The translations under genes were made by a program, and so were the position numbers. A stretch of DNA of 64,000 nucleotides. It comes from Colwellia sp. MB02u-6. GTDB lineage: Bacteria; Pseudomonadota; Gammaproteobacteria; Enterobacterales; Alteromonadaceae. The stretch is from assembly GCF_014077095.1 (NCBI RefSeq), contig NZ_JACGVG010000037.1:1-64000 (forward strand), read 5' to 3'. Positions 26,406 through 35,930 of the stretch are shown piece after piece; position 1 is the stretch's first letter, and every line of letters starts with the position of its first letter. The notes under the pieces were generated by a model. That model had not been told where the DNA came from. It saw nothing but the letters and a program-made list of their open reading frames with translations, and did not search any database.

Positions 26406-29400
26406 TTATTGTGCTTGAACACGAAGTTCTGCAGATGAACGGCTACGATGTCCCAATAGGGTTTTAACATCAACGGCCTTTGGCTTAACTAGCTTAAATA
26501 GTGGGGCGTAAGTGGCAAAATTAGTTAAAATTTCTTCTGCTCTTAAGCTGCCGGTTTCATCTAAGTGTTGGTTGATAATGCCACGTAAATGTTCTTGGTG
26601 AATATTAAGCTTATCTATCGCTAACATTTCAATTGATTCATTATTCAGCCGTATGGCTAGGTCGTCTTGCTCATCTAAAACATAAGCGAAGCCGCCAGTC
26701 ATACCGGCACCAAAATTAACGCCAACTTGACCTAAAATGGTCACTATACCGCCGGTCATATACTCACACCCATGATCACCGGTACCTTCAATAACAGCAT
26801 GACAGCCGGAATTTCGCACCGCAAAACGCTCACCTGCACGGCCACAACCGTATAGCTTACCGCCGGTTGCTCCGTATAAACAGGTATTGCCCATAATCAT
26901 GGTTTTATGACTTAAATATTCCACGCCTTTAGGTGGCTTAATGGTTAATTTGCCACCGGCCATACCTTTACCGACATAGTCGTTGGCATCACCTGTTAGG
27001 GTCATTTCTAAGCCGCCAGCATTCCAGACACCAAAGCTTTGACCGGCAGTGCCATTGAAAAATATTTTAATGGGGTCAGCTGCCATGCCCTGGTCACCAT
27101 GTTTAGCGGCAATTTCACCCGATAATGAAGCACCGACAGATCGATCGGTGTTTTGAATCGTTAAACGATATTCGCCGCCACTACTGTGGGCAATAGCATG
27201 TGAGGCAAGTGCGAGTAAACGCTGATTTAACACGCCTTTGTCAAAGGGTTCATTGCTAGCGGTTTGATATAAGGTCGTATCATCACTGGCGACAACCGGC
27301 GCAATAATGGGACGTAAATCTAGTTTTTCTTGCTTTGCAGTAATACCGGTTAAGGGGACAAATAAATCTGTACGGCCAATAATAGCGGTTAAGCTTTCAA
27401 CGCCTAAACTGGCTAAAATTTCACGTACATCTTGAGCAATAAATTTAAAATAATTCATCACTTGCTCAGGTAAACCCTTAAAGAATTGTTCACGTAGTAC
27501 TTCATCTTGTGTTGCTACACCCGTGGCACAATTATTTAAATGACAAATACGCAGAAATTTACAGCCTAAAGTCACCATAGGCGCGGTGCCAAAACCAAAG
27601 CTTTCCGCACCTAAAATAGCGGCTTTAACAATATCCAAGCCAGTTTTTAGACCGCCATCAACTTGTAAACGCACTTTGTGGCGTAAACCGTTTGTTACCA
27701 GTGACTGGTGCGCTTCAGCTAGGCCAAGCTCCCACGGGCAACCGGCATATTTAACTGAGGTTAATGGGCTGGCACCTGTGCCGCCGTCATTACCAGAAAT
27801 AGTAATAAAGTCAGCAAAGGCTTTGGCAACGCCTGAGGCGATAGTGCCAACACCTGGACCTGAAACCAGTTTTACAGAAATAATCGCTTTGGGATTGACT
27901 TGTTTTAAGTCAAAAATCAGTTGTGCGAGATCTTCAATCGAATAAATATCGTGATGTGGAGGTGGTGATATTAAGGTTACTCCAGGCACTGAAAAACGCA
28001 ATTTTGCAATTAAAGGTGTGACTTTATCACCGGGCAATTGACCACCTTCACCCGGTTTAGCACCTTGTGCTACTTTGATTTGCAGCACATCAGCATTCAC
28101 CAGATAGTGCGGTGTAACGCCAAAGCGCCCAGAGGCAATTTGCTTAATACGTGAGTTTTTGACTGTGCCGTAACGGCGCTCGTCTTCACCGCCTTCTCCA
28201 GAATTTGAGAAGCCACCTAGGCGATTCATCGCAATCGCTAGCGCTTCATGTGCTTCAGGACTCAATGCACCAATTGACATAGCGGCACTATCAAAGCGTT
28301 TAAACAGTGCAGACTCTACTTCAACTGCGGAGATATCAATGGCGGTTTGATCGTCTTTTAGGGCTAATAAATCACGTAATGCTGCGGGTGGACGTTTGTT
28401 AACGTGGTCAGCAAATATTCTGTAATCACTATAGTTACCGCTGCGTACCGCCGCTTGTAGCGTGCTCACCACATCAGGGTTATAGGCATGGTATTCACCG
28501 CCGTGGACATATTTTAGTAAACCGCCATGACTCATTTTTTGATGTGGCATAAAGGCTTTGCGAGCTAGGTTTATATTGTCTTGTTCAATGTCGGTAAAGT
28601 CAGCGCCCTGAATACGGCTAGGCAGATCAGGGAAACAAAGTGCCATAATCTTACTATTAAGACCAATAACTTCAAATAGTCCGGCACAACGGTAGCTGGC
28701 AATGGTGGAAATACCCATTTTTGATAATATCTTTAATAGGCCTTTATTAATGCCTTCACGGTAATTTACGATCGCTTCGCGGGCTGTGAGGTTAAGTTGC
28801 TTTTGTTCAACCAGTTGTTCAATAGTCTCATAAGCTAAGAAAGGGTAAATCGCCGTTGCCCCTAAGCCAAGCAGCACGGCAAACTGATGTGAATCACGCA
28901 CTGAAGCAGTTTCGACAATAATATTGGAATCACAACGTAATTGCGTATCGACTAAACGTTTTTGCACTGCACCCACCGCCATTGCCGCAGGAATAGGCAA
29001 CATACCTTTATCTATATGGCGATCTGATAACACTAAGATTACGGTATTTTTATCTCTGACTAATGTCTCGGCTTCATCGCACAAGCGAATGATAGCAGCT
29101 TCCAAGCCCTCTGCTTGATCATAGTTTAAGGTTAAGGTGTCTGAGCGGTAATGTTCAGGGTCTAGCTCGCGTAATTGTTTTAAGCCGGTATACATTAATA
29201 CCGGTGTAGCAAATAGAATACGGTCGGCATGGTCAGTCGTTTCATTAAAAACATTATGCTCACGGCCGATACAAGTGCCTAACGACATAACATAGCGTTC
29301 ACGCAAAGGGTCAATGGGTGGATTAGTGACCTGAGCAAATTGTTGGCGGAAATAATCATAAAGCGAACGCGACTGACTCGATAATACCGCCATAGGGGTG

Positions 29401-30866
29401 TCATCGCCCATCGAACCGGTAGCTTCTTGACCGTTATCAGCTAATGCTTTGACAACCTGATGTATTTCTTCGTAGCTGAAGTTAAACATTTTATGATATT
29501 GAGCGATTTCTTGATCACTAAATATCCGTTGACCAATCAAGTTCGCTGCTAATGTATCAAAAGGGACTAAGCGACGAATGTTATTGTCTAACCATTGACG
29601 ATAGGGGTGACGAACTTTTAACTCATTGTCGATAGCATTAGAGTTAAAGATTTTTCCTGTATAGGTATCAATGGCTAACATTTCGCCTGGGCCTACGCGG
29701 CCTTTTTCAACCACTTCATCTTCGCCGTAATCCCAGATACCTACTTCAGAGGCTAAGGTAATAAAACCATCACGAGTAATAACATAGCGTGCAGGTCGTA
29801 AACCGTTTCGGTCTAAATTACAGGCTACGTGCCGGCCATTGGTGACCACAACACCTGCGGGTCCGTCCCAAGGCTCCATATGCATAGAGTTAAATTCATA
29901 AAAAGCTTTTAAATCATCATCCATTAATGGGTTACTTTGCCAAGCGGGTGGCATTAATAATCGCATGCCGCGGTAAAGGTCCATGCCACCAGCCATAAAT
30001 AACTCAAGCATGTTGTCTAATGATGAAGAGTCAGAGCCGCATTCATTAACAAAGGGCGCTGCATCTTGTAGATCGGGTAATAACGGCGATCTAAAACCGT
30101 GGGTGCGCGCCCTACTCCATTGACGGTTGCCTTTAATGGTATTAATTTCACCGTTGTGTGCTAAATAACGAAAAGGTTGTGCCAAGTGCCACTCGGGCGA
30201 GGTATTAGTAGAGAAGCGCTGATGAAATAGACAAATAGCAGTTTGCATACGAATATCGGCTAGATCCAAATAAAAATTGGGTAAATCTACCGGCATCATT
30301 AAGCCTTTGTAAATGGTGACTAAGCACGACAAACTGGCGACATAAAAACGTTCATCACTGATGCGTTTTTCTGCCCGTCGTCTGGCCATATATAACCGGC
30401 GTTCAAGATCTCGATTTCGCCATCCTGATGGCGCATCAACAAAAACTTGTTCTATAGCCGGTAAATTACCTTTGGCAATTTCACCTAAGGTGCTGGTATC
30501 GGTAGGGACAATTCTCCAGCCAACTAAGGTAAGGGTTTCACGTGCTAATTCTTCTTCTAGAATTTTTTTACTCGCGCTGGCTTTAATAGGATCTGGATTA
30601 AGAAAAATCATGCCTACCGCGTACTTTCGGCCTAATGGCCAGTTATTTTCTTCGGCAACTGCGCGGAAAAAACTGTCAGGCTTTTGCATTAATAAACCGC
30701 AACCATCACCAGTTTTACCATCGGCAGCGATACCCCCACGATGTTGCATTCGGTCCAAGGCTTGAATGGCAGTCTTTACGAGCTTATGACTTGTTTCGCC
30801 ATGCTGATGGGCAATAAGCCCAAAGCCACAATTGTCTTTTTGATATGAATGGTCGTAAAGTTGCAT
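26406..30866 (-). CDS. gltB: Glutamate synthase (NADPH) large subunit
   Basis: GltB makes two glutamates from glutamine and 2-oxoglutarate, the assimilation arm of GS-GOGAT. The glutaminase domain begins at NCGFGLIAH, with the catalytic cysteine near residue 13 exposed after removal of a short propeptide. The central FMN domain contains SNSGEGGEDERRYG, KVAQGAKPGEGGQLPG and GNDGGTGASPLTSVKYAG; the 3Fe-4S cysteines are in CKFLRICHLNNCATGVATQ. The C-terminal beta-helix domain (GGKLTIKPP, GERFAVRNSG, GGIVTILG) is complete. Length 1486 matches E. coli (1486). AGGAGA precedes ATG 30866. The 5' region is long (about 660 bases to folE2) and AT-rich, consistent with a regulated promoter, though I could not identify Lrp or NtrC sites. 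Confidence 0.96.
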   Translation of the reverse strand: MQLYDHSYQKDNCGFGLIAHQHGETSHKLVKTAIQALDRMQHRGGIAADGKTGDGCGLLMQKPDSFFRAVAEENNWPLGRKYAVGMIFLNPDPIKASASKKILEEELARETLTLVGWRIVPTDTSTLGEIAKGNLPAIEQVFVDAPSGWRNRDLERRLYMARRRAEKRISDERFYVASLSCLVTIYKGLMMPVDLPNFYLDLADIRMQTAICLFHQRFSTNTSPEWHLAQPFRYLAHNGEINTIKGNRQWSRARTHGFRSPLLPDLQDAAPFVNECGSDSSSLDNMLELFMAGGMDLYRGMRLLMPPAWQSNPLMDDDLKAFYEFNSMHMEPWDGPAGVVVTNGRHVACNLDRNGLRPARYVITRDGFITLASEVGIWDYGEDEVVEKGRVGPGEMLAIDTYTGKIFNSNAIDNELKVRHPYRQWLDNNIRRLVPFDTLAANLIGQRIFSDQEIAQYHKMFNFSYEEIHQVVKALADNGQEATGSMGDDTPMAVLSSQSRSLYDYFRQQFAQVTNPPIDPLRERYVMSLGTCIGREHNVFNETTDHADRILFATPVLMYTGLKQLRELDPEHYRSDTLTLNYDQAEGLEAAIIRLCDEAETLVRDKNTVILVLSDRHIDKGMLPIPAAMAVGAVQKRLVDTQLRCDSNIIVETASVRDSHQFAVLLGLGATAIYPFLAYETIEQLVEQKQLNLTAREAIVNYREGINKGLLKILSKMGISTIASYRCAGLFEVIGLNSKIMALCFPDLPSRIQGADFTDIEQDNINLARKAFMPHQKMSHGGLLKYVHGGEYHAYNPDVVSTLQAAVRSGNYSDYRIFADHVNKRPPAALRDLLALKDDQTAIDISAVEVESALFKRFDSAAMSIGALSPEAHEALAIAMNRLGGFSNSGEGGEDERRYGTVKNSRIKQIASGRFGVTPHYLVNADVLQIKVAQGAKPGEGGQLPGDKVTPLIAKLRFSVPGVTLISPPPHHDIYSIEDLAQLIFDLKQVNPKAIISVKLVSGPGVGTIASGVAKAFADFITISGNDGGTGASPLTSVKYAGCPWELGLAEAHQSLVTNGLRHKVRLQVDGGLKTGLDIVKAAILGAESFGFGTAPMVTLGCKFLRICHLNNCATGVATQDEVLREQFFKGLPEQVMNYFKFIAQDVREILASLGVESLTAIIGRTDLFVPLTGITAKQEKLDLRPIIAPVVASDDTTLYQTASNEPFDKGVLNQRLLALASHAIAHSSGGEYRLTIQNTDRSVGASLSGEIAAKHGDQGMAADPIKIFFNGTAGQSFGVWNAGGLEMTLTGDANDYVGKGMAGGKLTIKPPKGVEYLSHKTMIMGNTCLYGATGGKLYGCGRAGERFAVRNSGCHAVIEGTGDHGCEYMTGGIVTILGQVGVNFGAGMTGGFAYVLDEQDDLAIRLNNESIEMLAIDKLNIHQEHLRGIINQHLDETGSLRAEEILTNFATYAPLFKLVKPKAVDVKTLLGHRSRSSAELRVQAQ

Positions 30867-31327
30867 TATCTTCTCCTAAATAAAGACCTCAGCAATTCAG
30901 CTTGGTTAAATTAGAATAAAGTTATACTTTAAGTGCATAAGTAATCCAGCATTCGTCGCTAAGGACTTATCAGATTAAACATTTAAAATTAAAACGTCAA
31001 TCTGAATAGAGTAAATACTCGTTATTATTTTACATAACTATTGGCAGATAAAAGCAGGTAGCTTGATTTTTAGGTTTTTTTCATCATCTTTGATAGTTTA
31101 TGCACGGTATTTAGCCAATCAGATTAATATCACCTTATTTTTTTGTAATTTTATTACATTTTAATTTTTTAAGGCACTAATCTTTATCGTATTTCATATG
31201 CACTATTTATTCAGCGTTATAATTAGCGCTGAGTATTTTAGCCGTGGTTGTTGCAGCCGTGAGTATAAACACTGGTTAGTAGGTGGGGTTGATAAATATT
31301 TGGGTATTGAGAATTAATAGCAAGTTT

Positions 31328-31380
31328 ACTAATTTTCTGACCATTTCTACTGGTTAAAAAAACACTGCAGCGTTATTTAT
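31328..31380. repeat. Partial diverged copy of the dispersed palindromic repeat
   Basis: The stretch beginning CTAATTTTCTGACCATTTCT and ending GCAGCGTTATTTAT is closely similar to the reverse complement of 13360-13411 in the 162-bp element. The match fades to the right of about 31380, and the far inverted-repeat end is not found. I infer an old truncated copy. Confidence 0.65.
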
Positions 31381-31452
31381 ACTTATATTTTAATTCGGCT
31401 ATAGCCAGTTCTTGTGTTTAATTAGAAAATTTTTGTTGGTTTTATAGCGGTA

Positions 31453-31492
31453 GAAACAAAAATCCCTAGCCATTTTAAAAATAACTAGGGAT
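31453..31492 (-). terminator. Intrinsic terminator of folE2
   Basis: Read on the minus strand: stem ATCCCTAG / CTAGGGAT with a 15-base loop followed by TTTTTGTTT. It starts about 35 bases after the folE2 stop. Confidence 0.85.
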
Positions 31493-31526
31493 GATTGATT
31501 TTAAGCTTAACTTGTTGGGTTAATCT

Positions 31527-32456
31527 TTAATAAGCTTTATAACCATCGACAATACCTTTAGTCGTCACACTCACTGCGTCATGGGCATGTAACGATTCTA
31601 AATGATTAATACGCAGCCAAAAATCATCAAATTGCTCAGAGGCATTCATGGTGTGTTGTAAACGACGAGCCGCATCTTCACAAAACATCAAGTTCTGACC
31701 ATTTAAGCGGGCAAATTCTTGTTCGTCTTCACGCTTTACTGCCGCTTGAACGGGTGTCTTCAGTGAATTTTCAATTAAGTCGACAAGATCTGTAATGGGA
31801 AATTCAGTGGTTGATCGATTAAGTTTAACTTTAATTTCAGCAACAGAGCGTTGACTATGTGGCGTTGCCATAATACCTTCGGTAGTACCAAGCCATTCGT
31901 GTACGTCGGTTAAATCCACATCAGCTTGACCAATGAATTTTTCTTTAAAGGCTTGCTGAATAAGCTGACGAGCCAAGGCTGCAGAACAAGGGCAAGTTGA
32001 AGAGTAACGCACGTCAAGAGAAAGCTCGATATCCAACTTACCTTTATTTAATCGCCCAGTAATAGTAACGGGATAAGCTTTCCAGCCTTGTTTACCACTA
32101 ATCAGTGATTTGCGGCGCAGATGATAGTCAAAGCTAAACTTAACTTGGGCATTATCGCTTAGCTCTTGGTGGCTACTAATAAAGCCGTCTAATAAGGTCA
32201 CTAAACTTTGATGGTTTAAAACATTTGAGTTTGATAATTCATCAAGGAGCAGATATAAACGCGACATATGTATGCCTTTCGCTTGTGGCTCTTTAAGGTT
32301 AACAAACGCATCTACGTAGGCTGATACCATACGTTCTGATTGGCCTTTTGAGGCAATCATGATAGGCATTTCTATATTACTCATGCCGACCCAATCCAAA
32401 GTCCCCTCAGTTTGTGCTGTGGTGTGATTTGCTATATCAGGCATTAATGTTGGCAT
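31527..32456 (-). CDS. folE2: GTP cyclohydrolase FolE2 (type IB)
   Basis: FolE2 converts GTP to dihydroneopterin triphosphate, the first step of folate synthesis, using a loosely chosen metal in place of the strict zinc of FolE. The protein is 309 residues, typical for the family. Diagnostic stretches are [16 protein letters not shown] near residue 18, [17 protein letters not shown] with the metal-site cysteines near 155, [13 protein letters not shown] near 200 and [13 protein letters not shown] near 258. In many bacteria folE2 is controlled by Zur and substitutes for FolE under zinc shortage; I saw no convincing Zur box upstream. It is monocistronic, with its own terminator. Confidence 0.92.
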   Translation of the reverse strand: MPTLMPDIANHTTAQTEGTLDWVGMSNIEMPIMIASKGQSERMVSAYVDAFVNLKEPQAKGIHMSRLYLLLDELSNSNVLNHQSLVTLLDGFISSHQELSDNAQVKFSFDYHLRRKSLISGKQGWKAYPVTITGRLNKGKLDIELSLDVRYSSTCPCSAALARQLIQQAFKEKFIGQADVDLTDVHEWLGTTEGIMATPHSQRSVAEIKVKLNRSTTEFPITDLVDLIENSLKTPVQAAVKREDEQEFARLNGQNLMFCEDAARRLQHTMNASEQFDDFWLRINHLESLHAHDAVSVTTKGIVDGYKAY

Positions 32457-32822
32457 TTTGACTCCGCTGTTCGCTGTGCACTAGGTAAAGGGTTATCTAT
32501 GGTAACTTCAGTAGCTAGTAAAATTATAATTAGCATTACTGTCGTAAAAATGGTGACAGTCTCCACAAGTAGTTAACAAAGTGGAATCTAATGCATTGGT
32601 CCGGAAAAAGGCGGCTATTTTGAACGAAATACCCCCTAAAAGCAATGTTTGTCATAGCTATGTTGATATTGTTCTAGTATATGGTAGTTGTATTTAATAT
32701 CTGTTATAAACAGGGGGTGTATAAGTCACAACTTCAAGTTGAAATGTTGTTTGATATTATATAAATAACATTAAAATTTTAATTCGACGTAGTGAGAAGC
32801 TGGCGTCACATAAGGAGACTTC
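32457..32822. other. Divergent promoter region between folE2 and hptA
   Basis: About 365 AT-rich bases with no gene. Candidate symmetric elements, such as AATGTT/AACATT at 32744-32772, are too widely spaced for a Zur operator. The hptA ribosome-binding site AAGGAG is at 32812-32817. No sure promoter call can be made. Confidence 0.4.
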
Positions 32823-33170
32823 ATGGCAACAACTCGGCACATAGATTTGATCTTGATTAATGGCTATTTAGAAGCATTAGACCTAGCTGTGATTGCACAA
32901 ATGTTAGATTTATATATTCAGCAGTCTGCGTTATATTTAACGGCGATTAATCATGCCGTTGTTACGGTTGATCAAAAGGCATGGCAGGAGCAATGCCATA
33001 AAATGAAAGGGGCAGCGGCTAGCGCAGGTTTAACTAAAGTGCACCAGAAACTTATCTTGATAGAAAAATCGGCTGAAGACAGTGAAATAAAGGCCCAGCA
33101 CTTGCAAGCACTGAGCTTGTTAAACCAACAAGCCATTAGTGCTTTTCAACAGTGGTTTACTGAGCAATAA
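32823..33170 (+). CDS. hptA: Stand-alone HPt phosphotransfer protein (HptA-like)
   Basis: A 115-residue all-helical histidine phosphotransfer protein. The phosphorylation site is His59 in QEQCHKMKGAAASAGL, the H-x-[KR]-G signature of Hpt domains. In Shewanella the sensor ArcS lacks an Hpt domain, and a separate HptA relays the phosphate to ArcA. This protein matches that role in size and organisation and is convergent with arcA, 56 bases away, which supports the pairing. A weak hairpin (33187-33219) sits between the two stops. Start ATG 32823 has AAGGAG six bases upstream. The assignment as HptA is by analogy and context. Confidence 0.8.
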   Translation: MATTRHIDLILINGYLEALDLAVIAQMLDLYIQQSALYLTAINHAVVTVDQKAWQEQCHKMKGAAASAGLTKVHQKLILIEKSAEDSEIKAQHLQALSLLNQQAISAFQQWFTEQ

Positions 33171-33226
33171 CCGGACAAGTCACTATATTAGTAGGTGAAT
33201 CAGTTTTTACCCTGCTAATAGCGTTA

Positions 33227-33934
33227 TTAATCTAGTTGGCCAATAAATCGATAACCTTCACCATGAATAGTGTTGATCAACTCTGGTGAACTTTCTACTG
33301 ATTCAAAATGCTTACGTAAGCGACGAATGGTCACATCAACTGTTCGGTCATTAATACGTAAGTCTCGACCGGTCATTTCTTTTATCAATTGTTGACGGGT
33401 AACAATTTGCCCTGCATTAGCGATAAGTAGACGTAGCGCGCGGTATTCACCACGAGGAATAGATATTTCTCGATTATCAGGTGTGGTCATTTTTCGAGCA
33501 TTACCATCAAGAGACCACTGATTAAAGCTAATAAGTGCATCGTTTTTTTCCACATTGCTAGATAACATACGGCTGAGTATGTTGCGCGCACGAATAGTAA
33601 GTTCACGTGGATTAAAAGGTTTAGTTAGATAATCGTCAGCGCCAATTTCTAGCCCAAGAATTTTGTCAATATCACTGTCGCGACCGGTCAGAAAAATTAA
33701 GCCTAAGTCGCTCTGGCGAGTTAATTCTCGCGCAAGCAATAGTCCATTTTTACCTGGTAAATTAATATCCATAATAATTAAATTTATTACGTTGTTGGTT
33801 AGTGCGCTTTCCATGCTATCACCATCTATTGCTTCGGAGACCTGATAGCCTTCAGCTTCAAATAAATTTCTTAAATTAAAGCGGGTGACGTCTTCGTCTT
33901 CTACGATTAATATATGAGGTTTTTGCATGTTCAT
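33227..33934 (-). CDS. arcA: Aerobic respiration response regulator ArcA
   Basis: An OmpR/PhoB-type regulator nearly superimposable on E. coli ArcA. The receiver begins [19 protein letters not shown] and carries the phosphoacceptor in [19 protein letters not shown] (Asp56 with this start, Asp54 if Met3 is the start); [19 protein letters not shown] closes the domain. The DNA-binding domain ends [18 protein letters not shown] and [13 protein letters not shown], both diagnostic of ArcA. It represses or activates respiratory genes when the quinone pool is reduced. A histidine-kinase gene lies about 300 bases upstream on the same strand, and a separate Hpt gene is convergent. Confidence 0.95.
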   Translation of the reverse strand: MNMQKPHILIVEDEDVTRFNLRNLFEAEGYQVSEAIDGDSMESALTNNVINLIIMDINLPGKNGLLLARELTRQSDLGLIFLTGRDSDIDKILGLEIGADDYLTKPFNPRELTIRARNILSRMLSSNVEKNDALISFNQWSLDGNARKMTTPDNREISIPRGEYRALRLLIANAGQIVTRQQLIKEMTGRDLRINDRTVDVTIRRLRKHFESVESSPELINTIHGEGYRFIGQLD

Positions 33935-34234
33935 TGTCCAATTCTCTAAGGTTTGATTTTTTCAAATTTTAATTTTATTTCTACTAATTAGTGTTTATTC
34001 CTGACCATATAATTATAGACTATTCGATGGCTAATAAATAATCGGCACATGGTATAGAAGCTATCGTTAAAAAACAATCAATAGCAGGCTAATTACTGCT
34101 TTTTATCACTTTTAAAATAATGGAGGCGCCAAATTATGCTAAGTGCTAGTGAATGAATGTTCACTTAACGCCCTAGATTGTCATCAATATAACTATAAAC
34201 TATATTGAAATTTAACCAATAGCGAGTTAATTGG
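33935..34234. other. Upstream region of arcA
   Basis: Three hundred AT-rich bases between the arcA start and the end of the histidine-kinase gene. It probably holds the arcA promoter. I saw no clear terminator behind the kinase gene, so read-through into arcA cannot be excluded. Confidence 0.4.
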
Positions 34235-35851
34235 CTACTTATTTATAGGAAAGTTAATTTCTATGTTAACGCCATGATCTAATTCGCTGCTTAGTACTAT
34301 TGAGCCACCAAGTGCTTGAGTCACTAAATTATAAACTAAATGCAAACCTAAACCACTACCGCCTTCACCTCGCTTTGTGGTAGTAAATGGTTCAAAGACC
34401 TTATGCTTTATTGATTCAGCAACGCCAATGCCATCATCTTTATAGAGGATGTTGAGTTGGTTGCTCAGTGGCATAACTGTGATTGAAATGAGGCCCTTAT
34501 CTTTACCTTCAAAACCGTGAATGATGGAGTTCATGATCAAATTAATAAGAATTTGATTAATTGGTCCTGGTTTACTACTAATGGTTAGATCATTAGGGCA
34601 ATCAATATCAATAATATAGGGTAAAATATTGAGTTGTGGTTTGAGGCTGAGTAAAACTTCGTTCAAAAGTTGCTTAACGTCGAAAGTACGTAGATCTTCA
34701 CTTGTTTGGTCTACGGCGACTTTTTTGAAGCTTGATATCAGGTCGGCGGCACGATTTAGATTACGATAGATAATGGCGACATTTTCGCAACTGTCATGCA
34801 AAAACTTCTTTAATTGGCTCGATCTTAGGGTTTTATTATCAAAAGCATATTTAATTTCATCTAGCCTATCCGCTAATAGTGTTGAGGCCGTTACCCCTAA
34901 ACCTATCGGTGTGTTGACTTCATGTGCAACGCCGGCAACCATATCTCCTAGAGAGGCCATTTTTTCGCTTTCAACCAATTGGCTTTGAAATTGATGGAGT
35001 TTCTCTAACGTAGAGAGTAACTCTTGGTTAGATTCTTTAAGGGCGTCGGTACGTTTGTTAATTTTATTTTCTAATGCTTGTGAGTGCTCAAGACTCTGTC
35101 GCCCCTGGGTATCTAATTGTGTGATGTGTTTATCTATTCGAGCAAATAACATATTAATATTAAGAGCTAAAATGTCAGCTTCACGATATGGCATACTTTC
35201 ACACTGCTGTTGAAATTTTTTTTGTCGAGCGGCAATTTGTACGGTGTTAGTTAAAGAAGAGAATGGCGCACTGATATAGTGTTCAAGCTTGAGCGCAATA
35301 AAAATGGCGATAATAAATACTATAAAAACAATGATAATGCTGATGATTAATAATTTATCAGTCAGCTGTGTGAGGTACTCGCTGCTACTCTGCAAATAAA
35401 TATAACCGATGATTTTTTCTTTAACTTTAATAGGTTGCATGTAATCAAGGTGTTTTTCTTTGAATCTTGGTGTCAATAAATTTTTAACTTCAAGCGCTGT
35501 TTTCGCAATGCTAGCCCGCTGTTCATTACGTTTGTAACTATAAAAAGAGGTCAATTTTTCAGTGTCGCTATTAAATTTATAAAGGTGTAAGTAATTTAAA
35601 TTAGGAATGTGCTGGGGTAATGAAAAATTATCTTTTAGTGCTAATCGTTCTGAGTTAACTAAATAGGGTAGACTTTCATCAGCTAAAACATTGGCCCAGT
35701 GTTTTATTTCAGTGGCTGCACTGTCATGATAACTGTTGTTAAATTGTTGGGTAATGATTGAGAGACTCAATAGTGATAATAATGTGATGGCACTAATGAC
35801 GGTGCTTAAGCAGATACGACGAAGAGACCAATCAGGTTTGATTGTTGACAT
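34235..35851 (-). CDS. Membrane sensor histidine kinase without receiver domain
   Basis: A 538-residue kinase. A first membrane helix (LSTVISAITLLSLLSLSII) is followed by a periplasmic sensor of about 120 residues, then a second helix (LLIISIIIVFIVFIIAIFIALKL), a HAMP region, a coiled coil (QALENKINKRTDALKESNQELL) and a catalytic core. The phospho-His region reads MASLGDMVAGVAHEVNTPIGLG (His in AHEVNTP), a variant of the usual H-E-[IL]-[NR]-[NT]-P box that is common in large PAS-type kinases. The ATP-binding N, G1 and G2 boxes are visible (NLIMNSIIHGF, DDGIGV, GEGGSGLGLHLV). It has no receiver or Hpt domain. It lies upstream of arcA on the same strand, but a direct partnership is not shown. 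Confidence 0.87.
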   Translation of the reverse strand: MSTIKPDWSLRRICLSTVISAITLLSLLSLSIITQQFNNSYHDSAATEIKHWANVLADESLPYLVNSERLALKDNFSLPQHIPNLNYLHLYKFNSDTEKLTSFYSYKRNEQRASIAKTALEVKNLLTPRFKEKHLDYMQPIKVKEKIIGYIYLQSSSEYLTQLTDKLLIISIIIVFIVFIIAIFIALKLEHYISAPFSSLTNTVQIAARQKKFQQQCESMPYREADILALNINMLFARIDKHITQLDTQGRQSLEHSQALENKINKRTDALKESNQELLSTLEKLHQFQSQLVESEKMASLGDMVAGVAHEVNTPIGLGVTASTLLADRLDEIKYAFDNKTLRSSQLKKFLHDSCENVAIIYRNLNRAADLISSFKKVAVDQTSEDLRTFDVKQLLNEVLLSLKPQLNILPYIIDIDCPNDLTISSKPGPINQILINLIMNSIIHGFEGKDKGLISITVMPLSNQLNILYKDDGIGVAESIKHKVFEPFTTTKRGEGGSGLGLHLVYNLVTQALGGSIVLSSELDHGVNIEINFPINK

Positions 35852-35930
35852 ACAGTACTAAACTCAATTAATTGTTGCTATAAAGTGCTTGTCAAAAATC
35901 TTATGGCTTTGAACAATCACACATGCTTAA

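Larger units (their letters stand above)
30867..31526. other. Upstream region of gltB and 3' region of folE2
   Basis: No gene in 660 bases. The left half must carry the gltB promoter and leader (T-rich tracts around 31070-31165). The right half has a partial copy of the dispersed palindromic repeat (31328-31380) and the folE2 terminator (31453-31492), both listed separately. Confidence 0.5.

Noticed and set aside
27586-30817. Several antisense frames of 60-134 codons within gltB
   Set aside because: They lie fully within the strongly conserved gltB coding sequence and follow its codon periodicity.
32744-32772. Possible Zur box for folE2 (AATGTT...AACATT)
   Set aside because: The half-sites are too far apart for the Zur consensus dyad and lie next to hptA and not folE2.
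33187-33219. Terminator between hptA and arcA
   Set aside because: The stem ATTAGTAGG / CCTGCTAAT needs a G-U pair, has a 15-base loop and no T-run; too weak to call.
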